From assembly GCA_036435485.1 (NCBI GenBank), contig CM071599.1, positions 7,962,803 to 8,026,802 of the forward strand: 64,000 nucleotides of DNA, given 5' to 3'. Under the pieces are notes generated by a model. The model did no database searches. It was not told the origin of the DNA and saw only the letters and a list, made by a program, of their open reading frames with translations. The stretch's first letter is position 1; every line of letters starts with the position of its first letter. The position numbers and the translations under genes are program-made. This DNA comes from Saposhnikovia divaricata (taxonomy: Eukaryota; Streptophyta; Magnoliopsida; Apiales; Apiaceae). Below are positions 23,303 to 33,314 of the stretch, one piece after another.

Positions 23303-24015
23303 TAATACCTGTTGGTACATAAAAATTCCTAAATTATTAGGAATAATTAAGGAAAATACCTGCTGGTACATAAAAATTCCTAAATTATTAGAAATAATTT
23401 AGAAAAATACCTGCTGGTACATAAAAATTCCTAAATTATTAGAAATAATTTAGAAAAATACCTGCTGGTACATAAAAATTCCTAAATTAATAGGAATAAT
23501 TTAGAAAAATACCTGTTGGTACGTAAAAATTCCTAAATTATTAGGAATATTTACGAAAAATACCCGTGGGTACATAAAAATTCATAAATTATTAGGAATA
23601 ATTACGGAAAATACCCGTGGGTACATAAAAATTCCTAAATTATTAGGAATAATTAAGGAAAATACCTGCTGGTACATAAAAATTCCTAAATTATTAGGAA
23701 TAATTTAGAAAAATACCTGCTGGTACATAAAAATTCCTAAATTATTAGGAATAATTAAGGAAAATACCTGTTGGTACATAAAAATTCCTAAATTATTAGG
23801 AATATTTACGAAAAATACCCGTGGGTACATAAAAATTCCTAAATTATTAGGAATAATTACGAAAAATACCTGTTGGTACATAAAAATTCCTAAATTATTA
23901 GGAATAATTACGGAAAATACCCGTGGGTACATAAAAATTCCTAAATTTTTAGGAAAAATTAAGAAAAATACCTGTGGGTACATTAAAAATTCCTAAATTA
24001 TTAGGAAAAGTACAG
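23303..24015. repeat. 51-bp tandem repeat array, about 14 copies
   Basis: The unit contains ACCTGCTGGTACATAAAAA followed by TTCCTAAATTATTAGGAATA. Start-to-start spacing is 51 bp (23358, 23409, 23460). Variants alternate CCTGCTGG, CCTGTTGG and CCCGTGGG. TTCCTAAATTATTAGGAA is an almost perfect palindrome in each unit. Because 51 is a multiple of three, the minus strand stays open for 92 codons with a 17-residue period; I regard that as a by-product. Confidence 0.9.
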
Positions 24016-24350
24016 AAAAATACGAGGAAAATTATAGAAATATCTTCTTAACAAATTGAGCAATAATTTATGATAATAATGCATAAAAGCTCTATGAAAG
24101 TGCCGAAATTGCTAAAAGCAAGCACAAATTAAAGCCTCGAATAAGGCAAATCGTCGTAAATGTGTAGCTCGCTCCACACTTTACAATCAAGACGATACTC
24201 GTGAAACACTAGTGTAAACCAAAATTCCCATATAAGGGTAGGAAAATTAAGAAGTCCCAGGTAAGGGATAAAAACGACCCCGAGTCTCGATTAAGACAAA
24301 TATAACTTCTACGAAAACCTGATCAGTTTTCCTAGAAGTTGGGGGGCAAA

Positions 24351-24867
24351 TGATATGGGCTAAAAATAAGCCCTAAAGGCACATTTAATGTTGCATTAAT
24401 TAGGCCCGTTATGGTCCAAACGTGGGGCCCACTAACAGGGTCCAAAACCCTATTTAAATATTAATTTCGTAATTAATATTGGGGGAAATAAACAGCTCAG
24501 CAATAAGTGTCAGATAAGGACATTATCTCTACAAGACTTAGCCTCCAAGGCATCCAATTCGATATGGCAACAGACTCCTACAAGGAAGGAGTCTAGAACT
24601 TTCCTCAAGGAGGTGACTTATCTATTAAGTCTCCAACTCCTACCTTAATTCTAAGGCTTCTCAGCCTATATAAAGGGCCTGACCCCCCACCTCAGAACTA
24701 CGTTTTCCTGGCTTGATTCTCTAATACAGAGATACGTAGGCATTCTGTGAGGACCGTTTAAGTCTCGAACGCAGAAGCAGCCATTAAAGCACGAAGCTCA
24801 CGAGCCTTAGCATTAAATACACAAACCCTAGCCGTAATAATTTCAACCTGGTTTTTATTCCACAACA
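24351..24867 (+). repeat. 3' LTR of the gag-only Gypsy element
   Basis: It is preceded by the purine tract GTTGGGGGGCAAA and matches 17320-17836 over its full 517 bp by eye. Followed by the target duplication CCGAG (24868-24872) and then the rest of the p23 exon. Confidence 0.93.
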
Positions 24868-24968
24868 CCGAGGAAGATATCAAAGATGAAGAAGCACCAG
24901 AAAACGTCAAATCTAAGGCTGTGGATGAAAAGGCACCTGCCAGCAGTAATCCAGAACCAAAATCTTGA

Positions 24969-25568
24969 GCTATGTAGTTGATATCGTCATACAACTAATT
25001 CTACTAGTATTGTGTTACTTTTGGAAGTAGTCAAAAATATACTGGTTTGCTGTGTGTGATTTTGGTGGTAACTTTAAAAGCTTGCGACATGTTAAAAGTT
25101 GTCCTATAAAATTTCAGTGGTTTATCTAAAAGATTCGAGCCACTCAACTAAGGATAGGAGAAACTGAGGGTTGTTGAACATCAGTTACATATATGAGAAT
25201 TTTGTTCTTGGGTTGCAGCTCTTAATTTTGGTAACATGGTTAATTACTGTTAGTTTATTTGTATAAGTTGATACCAAATGGAGAGGTCTAGTAATATCAG
25301 TACCTTGTTTGGGCCGTTTTTCATCTAGTTGCAACTTTATGGGTGTCCATAGCAATGTTATTTATTATGAATGTTCTTGTAGAGATAATGGTTTGAGTGG
25401 ATGGAATTAGTCTTCTGTAAGCATTTCAAGCATTTATATGATCATGTTGGGTTATATATGTTGTGTTTCTTTGTCCATAGCAGAGTGTTTCTGTATCATA
25501 TATCGTTGGTATCACTTTCCAGTTTCCTCTATCTTTGTTTTGTTTCTCCATTCATTCATTTTCTTTTA
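24969..25568 (+). other. Probable p23 3' UTR and hAT right interior
   Basis: Sequence after the p23 stop codon is T-rich, non-coding and has no repeats seen elsewhere in the window; it probably is the captured 3' UTR and flank. It merges into the hAT right subterminal region at about 25569. Confidence 0.45.
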
Positions 25569-25731
25569 AAACCGAAACCGCACCATTTCAAACCGAAACC
25601 GAGTTGGGAAAACCGAACCGCACCAATAGTGTTTGGTGTGGTTTTGGTTTCTAATTTTAGAAACCGAATTAATATGGTTACGGTGCGGTTTTCGCACCAA
25701 ACCGCACCAAACCGCACCATGCTCATCTCTA
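25569..25731 (-). repeat. hAT right subterminal repeats and terminus
   Basis: AAACCG-type words (AAACCGAAACCGCACC, AACCGAACCGCACC, AAACCGCACC three times in a row at the end) lead to the inverted terminus TGCTCATCTCTA ending at 25731. They match the composition of the left subterminal array. Confidence 0.75.
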
Positions 25732-25739
25732 ATCTCAAC

Positions 25740-26120
25740 GATGCAAGGATAGCATCTAAAGTTACTGCTACAACAATCTAAGGAATCTAAGCAAAGGCAT
25801 GCAAATCTAGCAATATTCAAGACAATTCAACATGCAAGGATGAAATAAAGATATAATTTCGAAGTCAAGGTACTAAGCAAGCGAAGCTAAATTACTTGTG
25901 CAAATATGTTATGTGCAAAAATAACGAGACAACATTGGATGGAAAAGTCAAAATGGTTCCAATTCATAAATAAAGGGTCGTCATGCGATCCCAGTTCAGT
26001 TAAAGGATGATCAGAGTTAAGGGATGATCAGAGTTAAACAAAATAATATTATAAATTGCGAAGCATTCTAAGGGTGCCCGCATCCCGAGTTTAAAAGACT
26101 TCATCAAATATATAACAAAA
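25740..26120. other. Tat interior between the hAT insertion and the antisense gene
   Basis: No gene. A 17-bp phrase GGATGATCAGAGTTAA is repeated at about 26007 and 26023. This region would be the 3' end and downstream flank of the antisense gene. Confidence 0.5.
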
Positions 26121-28721
26121 TTAGGAAGCAGGTGGATCTTGATTGGCAGTAGAAGTTTCTTTCAACAGCCTCGCTTCTTCAGCTAGCCTCGCCTCTTCCT
26201 CTAGCCTCGCTTCTGTAGCGTCCTCTTCAGCGATCTCCTTTTTGAGCGTTTCAGCATACTCAGCATTACCTGGCCCCAGTTGATCCCAATCAAAATCAGG
26301 GATCGTTCTGATGAACCCCTTCATGAAGGAGACTTGACCCTGGGCCAGAAATGTGTCCTGAGCAGTGGCCAATTCTGCCTTAACAGCATTCAGATCGCTT
26401 GCCAGCTTCGCGTTCTCATCAGCGCTCTTTTTAGCAGCTTCCTCGCTGGATTTCTGCAGCTCTAGAAATGCTTTTTCAAAGTCATTTCTTTCTTTCCTGG
26501 CATTCTTGAGGTCGGTGCGACGCGAGGCGGTTTCAGTAGACAGCTGCTTTTTGAACTCGGCCTGGAGGGATCGTTTGTCTTCTACTTTCTGGAATTCAAG
26601 AACCTTGTTCTTTTTGTCCAGCAGAAAGTAGTTTTTAGTAGTGCAGCCTGTCGGATGAATGCTTCGGCGAGGCACTTAGTCAGAGCGTTGGCATTTTCCT
26701 CGGGGGGCGCCTTCCACCAACCGGATGCCTCAGCCTCCTCAGTATATTTGCTTCCCAGCGAGGCAAAAAGATTCTGGGCCGCGGTAGCATTTACTGTTCG
26801 CGAGGTTGGCTGGGACGATCCGTCAGGTTGCCCATCTTTCCTCGGCCGCTTCAAAGGGCTCTGATCGGGAGAATTTTGAGTTTGATCCCAAGCAGCATTT
26901 TGCTGGGGTGGAGGATCGTTGACAGGCTTGGCCACAGGGGGCTTAATAGGAGGAGGAAGAACCTTCGAGGCAGAGGTCACCTTTGAGGACGCCCCTCTCT
27001 TACTGCTTTGTAGAAATGGGGGAGGCTGACTCTTTCCGCCGCGAGCAGACATATCTGTAGAAAAATGAAGAATAAGTTACAAAGCAGTTCAAAAATAATA
27101 CGGCATAAAGTAAAACAAGTTATGCATGTGGAGTAAAAAGGAATGCGATGCGATGCGTGTTTCGGTATTATCCTAGAAGTACCCTCTTCATCTGTTATTG
27201 CGACATGAGAAGACGAGGCCTCTTCTCTTGTCTTTCTTTTCTTCGAGGCTCGCCTCGCATGTGAAGGCCCCGCCTCAGGGGAAGCATCTATCCCTTCTTT
27301 GAGGAACCCGCATTCTATTAGGTTCTCAATGGAAAGGAGAGTCCTAATGTTCCTTTCCTCCGCGGTGGATTTCGTTAATACCTCGTCGGCTCGCTGTTTG
27401 TCAACACCTCTTAAGACGGTGCGAACTGGAGCGACTGCGATGCCAAAGGAGTTGTCAGTTTGAGAATAAAAGGTAAAAAGTACGATAAAGGATTACTGCC
27501 TTGATAGCTTACCAGGGAGGTAGTTGAAGCTTGTTTTCACTCGAGGGACCTCGTGTACATAGAAGAAAGGCTCCTTCCACGAGCCCGCATTACTTATCCC
27601 GCCAGGGAGGAGGCTTTTCTTGTTGAATTCTGGCCATACCGAGAAGTAGACGTAGCCGAAATCCTTGACTCCGCATCGCTTCAGCTGAAGGAAGTAGCCC
27701 ATTGTCTTCGCATCTAAGGGGGGTATCCAAGTTTGTGATAGAGTATGTACAAGGCAATCATGGATCGGTAGCCATTGGTGCTGATTTGGATGGGAGCTAG
27801 ATAGTATGTCTCACAAACATCCCTAAAGAATGGGTGGAGAGGAGAAGAGACACCTATCTTCATTAGAGGGACCGTTAGGACCATTCTGGGCACTCTGCCT
27901 CCGTTCTCGTCGTGGTTAAAGCGATAGCATCGCATTTTCTTCTTGGGCAAAATGATCTTGCCTTCAGGGCGGAACCTCTTAACACCCTCTGTGATAGTCT
28001 TCACGATCAGTGTTGAAGACATATCGTGACATGCAAGTACGCGAGCTTTACCTGCCTTGACTTTTGAGCCGGGCTCGATGTCCTTGGGGGCAGGCCCGTC
28101 AACGTAAATAACTCCCTCCAGCTCTGGTTGAGGGGTAGGGACATAAGGATCGGGTGAGGCTTCAGGAACATAATCGTAGTCTCTGAAATTTACAACTCTG
28201 GCCACTTCGTCACGGCCACCATCATCTGAGGAAGGCTCCTCGTAGTCATCATCATCAGAGTTGGCTTCGTTATCAGCACCTCCCTCGATGTCATAATAGG
28301 CATCGCCTAATGAATCTGTTGGAGAATCACTTATGTGAATGGGCGACACGGTTTGTGATGGAGGCATGGTTCGTGGTGGAGGCACTTTGGGGAGAATTTC
28401 CGCTACCCTAGCGCTGAGTTCATCTCCTTTCTTCGTCAAAGTTTCAAGGTCATGTTCGATGTCGGTCATGTTGGTGTGAGGCTCGTTCTCAACTGGGAGT
28501 ACATCCAGAGATTGATCCCGCGAGCTTGAAGGGTGCTTTGTTCTCCACGAAATTAGAGGCACTTCCCGGGTATATTCTTCGTTAGACCATAAAGGGTCGA
28601 AGTATAACTTGAACGAACTTTCGCTGGTGCTCGTAGCTCTCGCGATGTTGGCTGCTACAGCATCGCTGATTTGTATATGAGGCATGGGAGAAGGTGTCCT
28701 TGAACTATCGTCTTGAGACAT
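26121..28721 (-). pseudogene. Antisense extra gene of the Tat element (three exons, frameshifted)
   Basis: Read on the minus strand from the ATG at 28721 (MSQDDSSRTPSPMPHIQISD). Exon 1 runs to 27513 (donor GTAAGC), exon 2 is 27434-27183 (after GCATCGCAG; donor GTACTT), exon 3 starts at 27054 (after TTTCTACAG) and ends at 26121; phases join. Exon 1 has acidic low-complexity sequence and a compact C-terminal part (RFNHDENGGRVPRMVLTVPL, LHPFFRDVCETYYLAPIQIS); exon 3 is a long coiled coil rich in Glu/Ala/Lys. Two single-base losses break it: a C-run at 27718-27723 and an A-run at 26632-26636. Tat elements are known to carry such an extra ORF opposite to gag-pol; its role is unknown. The exon 1 region resembles proteins annotated as plant transposon proteins. 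Confidence 0.7.
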
Positions 28722-29166
28722 CTGAAAAGGGTGAAATGATTAAGTGTGTGCTCTTACAGAAAGCAAATGAAGGATGAGAAAGGAATAAATAAGCAGAAAG
28801 GCTCTATGTGTTTCTAGGGTATCGCATTTAGGTCTTGGGAAGGGATCGCATCTATGTTCCTATGGGAGAAATTGCATTTCTATCGCAGCGAAGACAGGAT
28901 CGCGTGTTCAAATTAGCATTACGGGATTGCTATCCAAGGGGATCGCATCGCATGCAATTAAAGCTATTTAATCATGCAATTACAATGAAGAACAGTAATT
29001 TAAATGTAAGAAGAAAGAGGAGACTTACTTTTTCTTGAAGAAGGTTGAGGAAATCGGAAGAAATTTGAGATCGCTTGAAAATTCCTTGCGTTTGATCTGG
29101 GAGCAAACTGACAGCACTTCGACAATGTGTTTGTGAGAATGAAAAAAGGTAATGATAGTGACAGGG

Positions 29167-29174
29167 GTATATAT
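29167..29174 (-). promoter_or_regulatory. Candidate TATA box for the antisense gene
   Basis: GGCTATATATACCCC on the minus strand lies about 445 bp upstream of the ATG at 28721 and close to the 3' LTR. It is a good TATA box in the right direction. A promoter separate from the LTR is inferred. Confidence 0.45.
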
Positions 29175-29388
29175 AGCCATCAGGAGAGAGAAAGACATGG
29201 GACACGTGTGGAAATCTCGTCCGTTGGACACACATCTCGAGACACAACAGCTGTCAAAACCTTTCAAATTCTTGGGGTCGCGACTACTCCAACGGTTATA
29301 TCTATTCTTGGGCTCGCTTCGCGGTGACAACTGATATTTTTTGAGTCCACCTCGCATCTCCAATGGCAATATGGACTCGGGGGGTAGT

Positions 29389-30128
29389 TGTTATGCCCAA
29401 ATCTGGCATAATGGCTAGATTGATTGGATTAGCTAAATTGATGGTTCGCAATCCATGATGGGCCTAGAAGATGAAGATTGGGTCACTAAAGCCCACTATT
29501 GGAATCAGCCCAGCATGCCTTGGCAATAATACCTCTATTACAGGAGCGCTTCGCTATACAGCGCCTCGCTAGCGATGCCTGACAGGGGGTCGCTTCGCTT
29601 TTGCATCATATCTATAACTTATAGTGAGATCATTATCTCCTCTTCTCTGGAAGGCTCATGGCCAGACTTAAGGTCGCATGAGTAGCTAGGCACAGGGATC
29701 GCTTCGCATGGCCAGGCCTCTCAAGGTCGCATGCAAGGGCCCTGATGGATCTTTCATTCCGAATCTATCCATTCGAGATTATGGGCTTCTACAGCTGGAT
29801 CATGGATCATGGTTAGATTTGATGACTTACTGCCACGTCAGCCCTAAACAAGTGGGCTTGGACTTTGGCTTATCTCATAAAACCCTAGCCCGCCTAGGTA
29901 ACTTGTGGCCCAAGAACTACGTCAGGCTTGATCCCTATAAATAGGGTACGTAGGCACCTTGATACGGATGAGAAACAGTTTACCTGAAAAACACCTATCA
30001 AGCTCAGCCACATTCAAACACACAAACCCTAATCCTTTGTTCTTCTTTTATTAGCAAAATATCCGTATTTTGCTCCGATAATCCAGCAAACCTCCAAAAT
30101 ATTGTTATACAATATTCTCCCTATAACA
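29389..30128 (+). repeat. 3' LTR of the Tat element (740 bp)
   Basis: It starts TGTTATGCCC after a GGGGGGTAGT purine tract and ends CTATAACA before the target duplication GTTCT. It differs from the 5' LTR by about four isolated substitutions, a small complex change (CAATGCTTGG against CATGCCTTGG) and a 15-bp insertion (about 29553-29567). The TATA box is at 29936-29943. Confidence 0.93.
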
Positions 30129-30133
30129 GTTCT

Positions 30134-31559
30134 TATTCATTTGAACTCCAATTTAATGTGCTACTTTTATCTAAAATAATTCACATCTATGCTATTATTA
30201 AAATCGAAAAATTTGAAAGTTTGTCGGTTTTGTTTTCGGTTTGGTTATCCTAATTATTAAAATAAATTATGACATAATATAAATACTGGTAATTAGTCAT
30301 TGTCATTTTCACATTTACTTTTAGTTGAAAATATTAGCTTTTACAAAAACATTAGTCGTACCATATATTCAAATCATTAATATTTCTATTCGAATTAAAA
30401 TACGTCACCTTTTTTATTTAAAACTAATCTTACAATCATTAATATATACCCAAAAATATCACACCATATTTTCAATTATTAATAAAATATATTAAAAATT
30501 CCTATACGTTGTTTATAATGAGGAAACATTAGCATAATCCATAAATATGAGTATATTAAATTATATTAAATTAAAATTAAAAAAAATTAAAATGATATAA
30601 TTGTAATATTAAATAAAATTTAACAAATACCTAAAATATCATATCTTTCAATCAATTTAAAAGATGTTTACTTTTAATTGTACTTATACCCTTTATACAC
30701 TTTTTTTTGTGAGGACCCTTTATACACCATTTATACACACCTAAAGTATCGTATCTTCCAATAATTAATATTTTTTTCCTAATTAAAACACGTTTCCTTT
30801 TAATTTAAAACATAATTTTGCAATCATAATCTTTCAATCATTAATATTTCTTTTCTAATTAAATTCATTATCTTTTAATTTAAAACATAATTTTACAATC
30901 ATTAATATATACCCAAAAATATTACACCATATTACCGTTAGATTTTTAGTAATTAATAAGAACCGTTAGATGTAATTATAAGGTATATTTAATGATTAAA
31001 TTACTTTACTAAATATTCAAGGTTCGAATCCCGTCAACGATATATTAACTTAAAATTTTATTATATAAAATTTAAATCATGCATATCATTTATTAAATTT
31101 ACTTCAAATTATATTAAATTAATATTAAAATAATTTTTAAAATTAATGATATATATAAAAACATAATTAAAGCATAAAATAAAGACAAAATGACAGTGTG
31201 TAACCCCTATGTATATGGGTTTTGTCAAATTGGTCCAGATTTACGTTTTTTAGCACTTTGCAACCCCTATCTTCAAATCTCGCTTCATATTACAACCCCT
31301 ATCTTCAAAAATGACAGTTTTTACCCCTTATGTATAGAGGTTTTTGACTAATTTTTGCTTGTAAAATAGGTCAATTAGACCGGAGGGGTTGTAATATGAA
31401 GCGAGATTTGAAGATAGGGGTTGCAAAGTGCTAAAAAACGTAAATCTGAACCAATTTGACAGAATCCATATACATAGGGGTTACAAACTGTCATTTTGTC
31501 TAAAATAAAATTTATAACATATCAAAAGAAATCCGTGCATCGCACGGATTATAAGCTAA
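30134..31559 (+). mobile_element. Helitron 3' end with AT-rich body (non-autonomous)
   Basis: The right end has the Helitron signature: a short hairpin AATCCGTGC-ATC-GCACGGATT (31530-31550) followed a few bases later by CTAA (31556-31559) and then T. CCGTGCATCGCACGG-type hairpins are common at plant Helitron ends. The 5' TC terminus was not identified, so the left limit is only the edge of the upstream element. The body is very AT-rich with repeated words such as TTTAAAACATAATTTTACAATCATTAATATATACCC (split copies near 30420 and 30880). There is no Rep/helicase ORF. Confidence 0.55.
31184..31500. mobile_element. Foldback MULE-type MITE, 317 bp, TSD TAAAATAAA
   Basis: The left arm from GACAAAATGACAGTGTGTAA and the right arm, read on the other strand, agree over about 117 bp with a few mismatches, so the element folds into one long hairpin with a loop of about 80 bp. 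The 9-bp sequence TAAAATAAA flanks it exactly (31175-31183 and 31501-31509); 9-bp duplications mark Mutator-like transposases. No ORF. It lies inside the Helitron-like stretch. Confidence 0.88.
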
Positions 31560-31739
31560 TTATTTTTTATATCAAATCGAAATTGAATTGAATTAAATTG
31601 TTAAAGATTATGCTGATTCAAATAAATTTTTATAAACATAAACATTCAATTATGCTTTGGTTTGTGAATTTTCAAACCCTAAAAATTTCAAATCACTATC
31701 CGGCCATCTGACCTCTACAAGACTACAACCATTCTCGGC

Positions 31740-33314
31740 CCATCTCCTAAAAAGCTTTGTTCGCCGAAAAGTTGTGGAGGTTTAGGTGTGCGGGAGCTGA
31801 GAAATTTCAACTTATCCATGCTTGCTAAACAAGGATGGAGACTCCTAAATGAAACTAATCCATTACTATCTGCAATAATGAAGGCAAAATATTACCCGGC
31901 CACAAATTTTTTAAATGCAAAGGTGGGAAATAGTCCTAGTAATGTTTGGAGAAGTATTATGGCATCTATGGAGATAGTGAAGGCGGGTTCAAGAAGAAAA
32001 ATTGGAAACGGGTTAAACACGAAGGTGTGGAGTGACCCATGGCTGCCCAATATTGAAAATGGATTTCTAACAACACCTATGCATGCACAGCTGGGAGATG
32101 TGATGGTCAATGGTTTTATGCATAGTGACGAACGCAGATGGGATTTGGAGGTTCTTAATGATTTATGTAATAATCGAGATAGAGAATTAATCAAACGGAT
32201 CCCCCTCCCCATAGTTAACAGAAGTGATTCTTGGTTCTGGCATCTTGAAGAAATGGGGTCATTTTCTGTTAAAAGCTGTTATAGGTGGCTTCAAGGTCAA
32301 GGAGATAACACGTACAGAGGCTTTTGGAACAAATTGTGGTCGTTGCAGATGCCAAGTAAGGTCACAAATTTTGTATGGCGAGTGTGTCGAGGATGCTTAC
32401 CTACTGCATCTGCATTGGCAGTGAAGGGTATGGATATTAGCACTCGTTGCCCATGGTGTCATAATGCAGAGGAAACAACTGAGCATGTGTTATTTTCCTG
32501 TGATTTTGCAAGGACGGTATGGCATATGGTAGGCTTCTACCAACCTGTGCAACCAATGGACCAGGAAACTGCTTTTGAGGTGCTGCGATTAGCTTTTGAG
32601 GCCTGCACCAGAGACCAATGTGCCCAGATAGCAATGGTGAGCTGGAGTTTATGGAATAGAAGAAATAATTGGGTCTGGAACAAGAGAAATGGATCGGCAT
32701 ATGGAGTTAACGCAGCAGCAGCAAATTTAAATCGAGAATGGAGACAAGCGCAGAAGACTGTACAGAGTAAAGCCGTGCAAGAAAACAAGGGAAGCCGTCG
32801 GTGGAAGAAGCCAGAGGAGAATTGGTTAAAGATAAATACGGATGCTGCTATCTTCCATGATGGTAGTATTGGTGTAGGGAGTGTTATTCGGGACTCTAGA
32901 GGGAACTTCGTAGGGGCAAGATGTGGTAAGATCGAAGGTGCTTGGAGCCCAAGGGAGGCAGAAGCAATTAGCATGAGAGAAGCCTTGTCATGGGTTCTTA
33001 ATAGAGGATATAGGCAATGTGTGTTCGAGACCGATTCTAAGTGTCTTGTTGAAGCATGTAATGGGTCTCCAGGAGAGTCGTTTTTTTGGAACAATCGTCC
33101 TAGATTGTATCCATTTGTTAAAGCACATAAATCCGGTGCTAATCCAGTTTAGTTATCGATCTGCGAATACGGTGGCGCATGAACTAGCAAAAACCGCTTA
33201 TTCTATGTCAGATTTAGGGGTATGGTATGCCATTCCACCTAATTTTATTTCCCATGTACTAGAAGCTGATAACAGTTCTTGAATGCAAGTGCGTTTTATT
33301 TTAAAAAAAAAAAA
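31740..33314 (+). mobile_element. L1-type LINE, 5'-truncated, with poly(A) tail
   Basis: The frame from about 31745 encodes the 3' part of a plant LINE ORF2: KLCSPKSCGGLGVRELRNFN, LSMLAKQGWRLL, the zinc-binding zf-RVT region (FSVKSCYRWLQG ... MPSKVTNFVWRVCRGCLPT ... CPWCHNAEETTEHVLFSCDF) and an RNase H (WLKINTDAAIFHDGSIGVGS ... EAEAISMREALSW ... ETDSKCLVEACNG). A one-base gain in the T-run at 33080-33086 shifts the frame; the other frame goes on to SANTVAHELAKTAYS and a stop at 33282. An A-run follows at 33302-33314. Endonuclease and RT domains are missing, as in the usual 5'-truncated insertions. Confidence 0.9.

Larger units (their letters stand above)
17320..24867 (+). mobile_element. Non-autonomous Gypsy element (gag-protease only), TSD CCGAG, twin LTRs
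   Basis: Two 517-bp LTRs (17320-17836, 24351-24867), identical as far as I can read, flank an interior of 6.5 kb, and CCGAG is duplicated at 17315-17319 and 24868-24872. A primer site (TTTGGCGCCGTCTGTGG, 17837-17853) follows the 5' LTR and a purine tract (GTTGGGGGGCAAA, 24338-24350) precedes the 3' LTR. Gag and protease are present, but reverse transcriptase and integrase are missing; only RNase H scraps remain (20340-21520). The 3' half is repeats. This resembles the terminal-repeat-with-GAG class of non-autonomous elements. Equal LTRs imply a very recent jump, driven by enzymes of another Tat-like element. Confidence 0.93.
16832..24968 (+). pseudogene. Captured p23 co-chaperone gene fragment, split by a retrotransposon
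   Basis: Exons read: about 16832-16934 (SKWWSRLLKMEGKPPVFLKV, DWNKWIDEDDEEEE), 17017-17054 (ESNMNLDDINFS), 17140 to about 17198 (GLQMGGSGDDYGQALDDDE), and 17281-17319 continuing at 24873-24968 (GGGDDDEDSDTEEDIKDEEA ... to a TGA). The first exon holds the end of the CS domain with the WW and the KVDWxKWxDEDDE signature of p23, the HSP90 co-chaperone; the acidic tail is typical. The third intron would use a GC donor (GAAG|GCAAGT). The N-terminal CS-domain exons are missing. A Gypsy element sits in the last exon with CCGAG duplicated. Intron retention shows capture at DNA level. Without the insertion the frame is open to the end. Confidence 0.82.
12639..25731 (+). mobile_element. Autonomous-type hAT transposon with captured IQD and p23 exons
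   Basis: The left end TAGGGATGAGCAG and the right end, opposite strand, TAGAGATGAGCATGG form a 12-bp terminal inverted repeat with one mismatch. The flanks carry an identical 8-bp duplication ATCTCAAC (12631-12638 and 25732-25739). Both subterminal regions (about 12650-12810 and 25569-25718) are dense in AAACCGAACC/AACCGCACC motifs on the same strand. Inside are a complete transposase gene (13190-15570), an IQD exon (16425-16652) and several p23 exons (16832-24968), all on the + strand. A 7.5-kb retrotransposon later inserted at 17320; without it and its 5-bp duplication the hAT is about 5.5 kb. Its insertion in the Tat element means it moved after that element arrived. Confidence 0.93.
5228..30128 (+). 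mobile_element. Tat-lineage Ty3/Gypsy retrotransposon, host of two nested elements
   Basis: Two direct LTRs (5228-5952 and 29389-30128) are flanked by the same 5-bp target duplication GTTCT (5223-5227 and 30129-30133). Between them, in order: a TTTGGCGCT... primer site, gag, aspartic protease, reverse transcriptase, RNase H, a second archaeal-like RNase H, integrase, then a spliced gene on the opposite strand. A second RNase H and an extra antisense gene before the 3' LTR are known traits of the Tat lineage. A hAT transposon of about 13.1 kb is inserted at 12639; without it the element is about 11.8 kb. The two LTRs differ at only a handful of bases plus a 15-bp insertion, so insertion was fairly recent, yet the genes carry several stops and frameshifts. 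Confidence 0.93.

Noticed and set aside
23705..23983. Minus-strand ORF with a 17-residue repeat
   Set aside because: It is the translation of the 51-bp tandem repeat, which stays open because 51 is divisible by three.
23303..24015. Possible CRISPR-like array of 51-bp units
   Set aside because: Plant DNA, no unique spacers between repeats, and located inside a retrotransposon: an ordinary tandem repeat.
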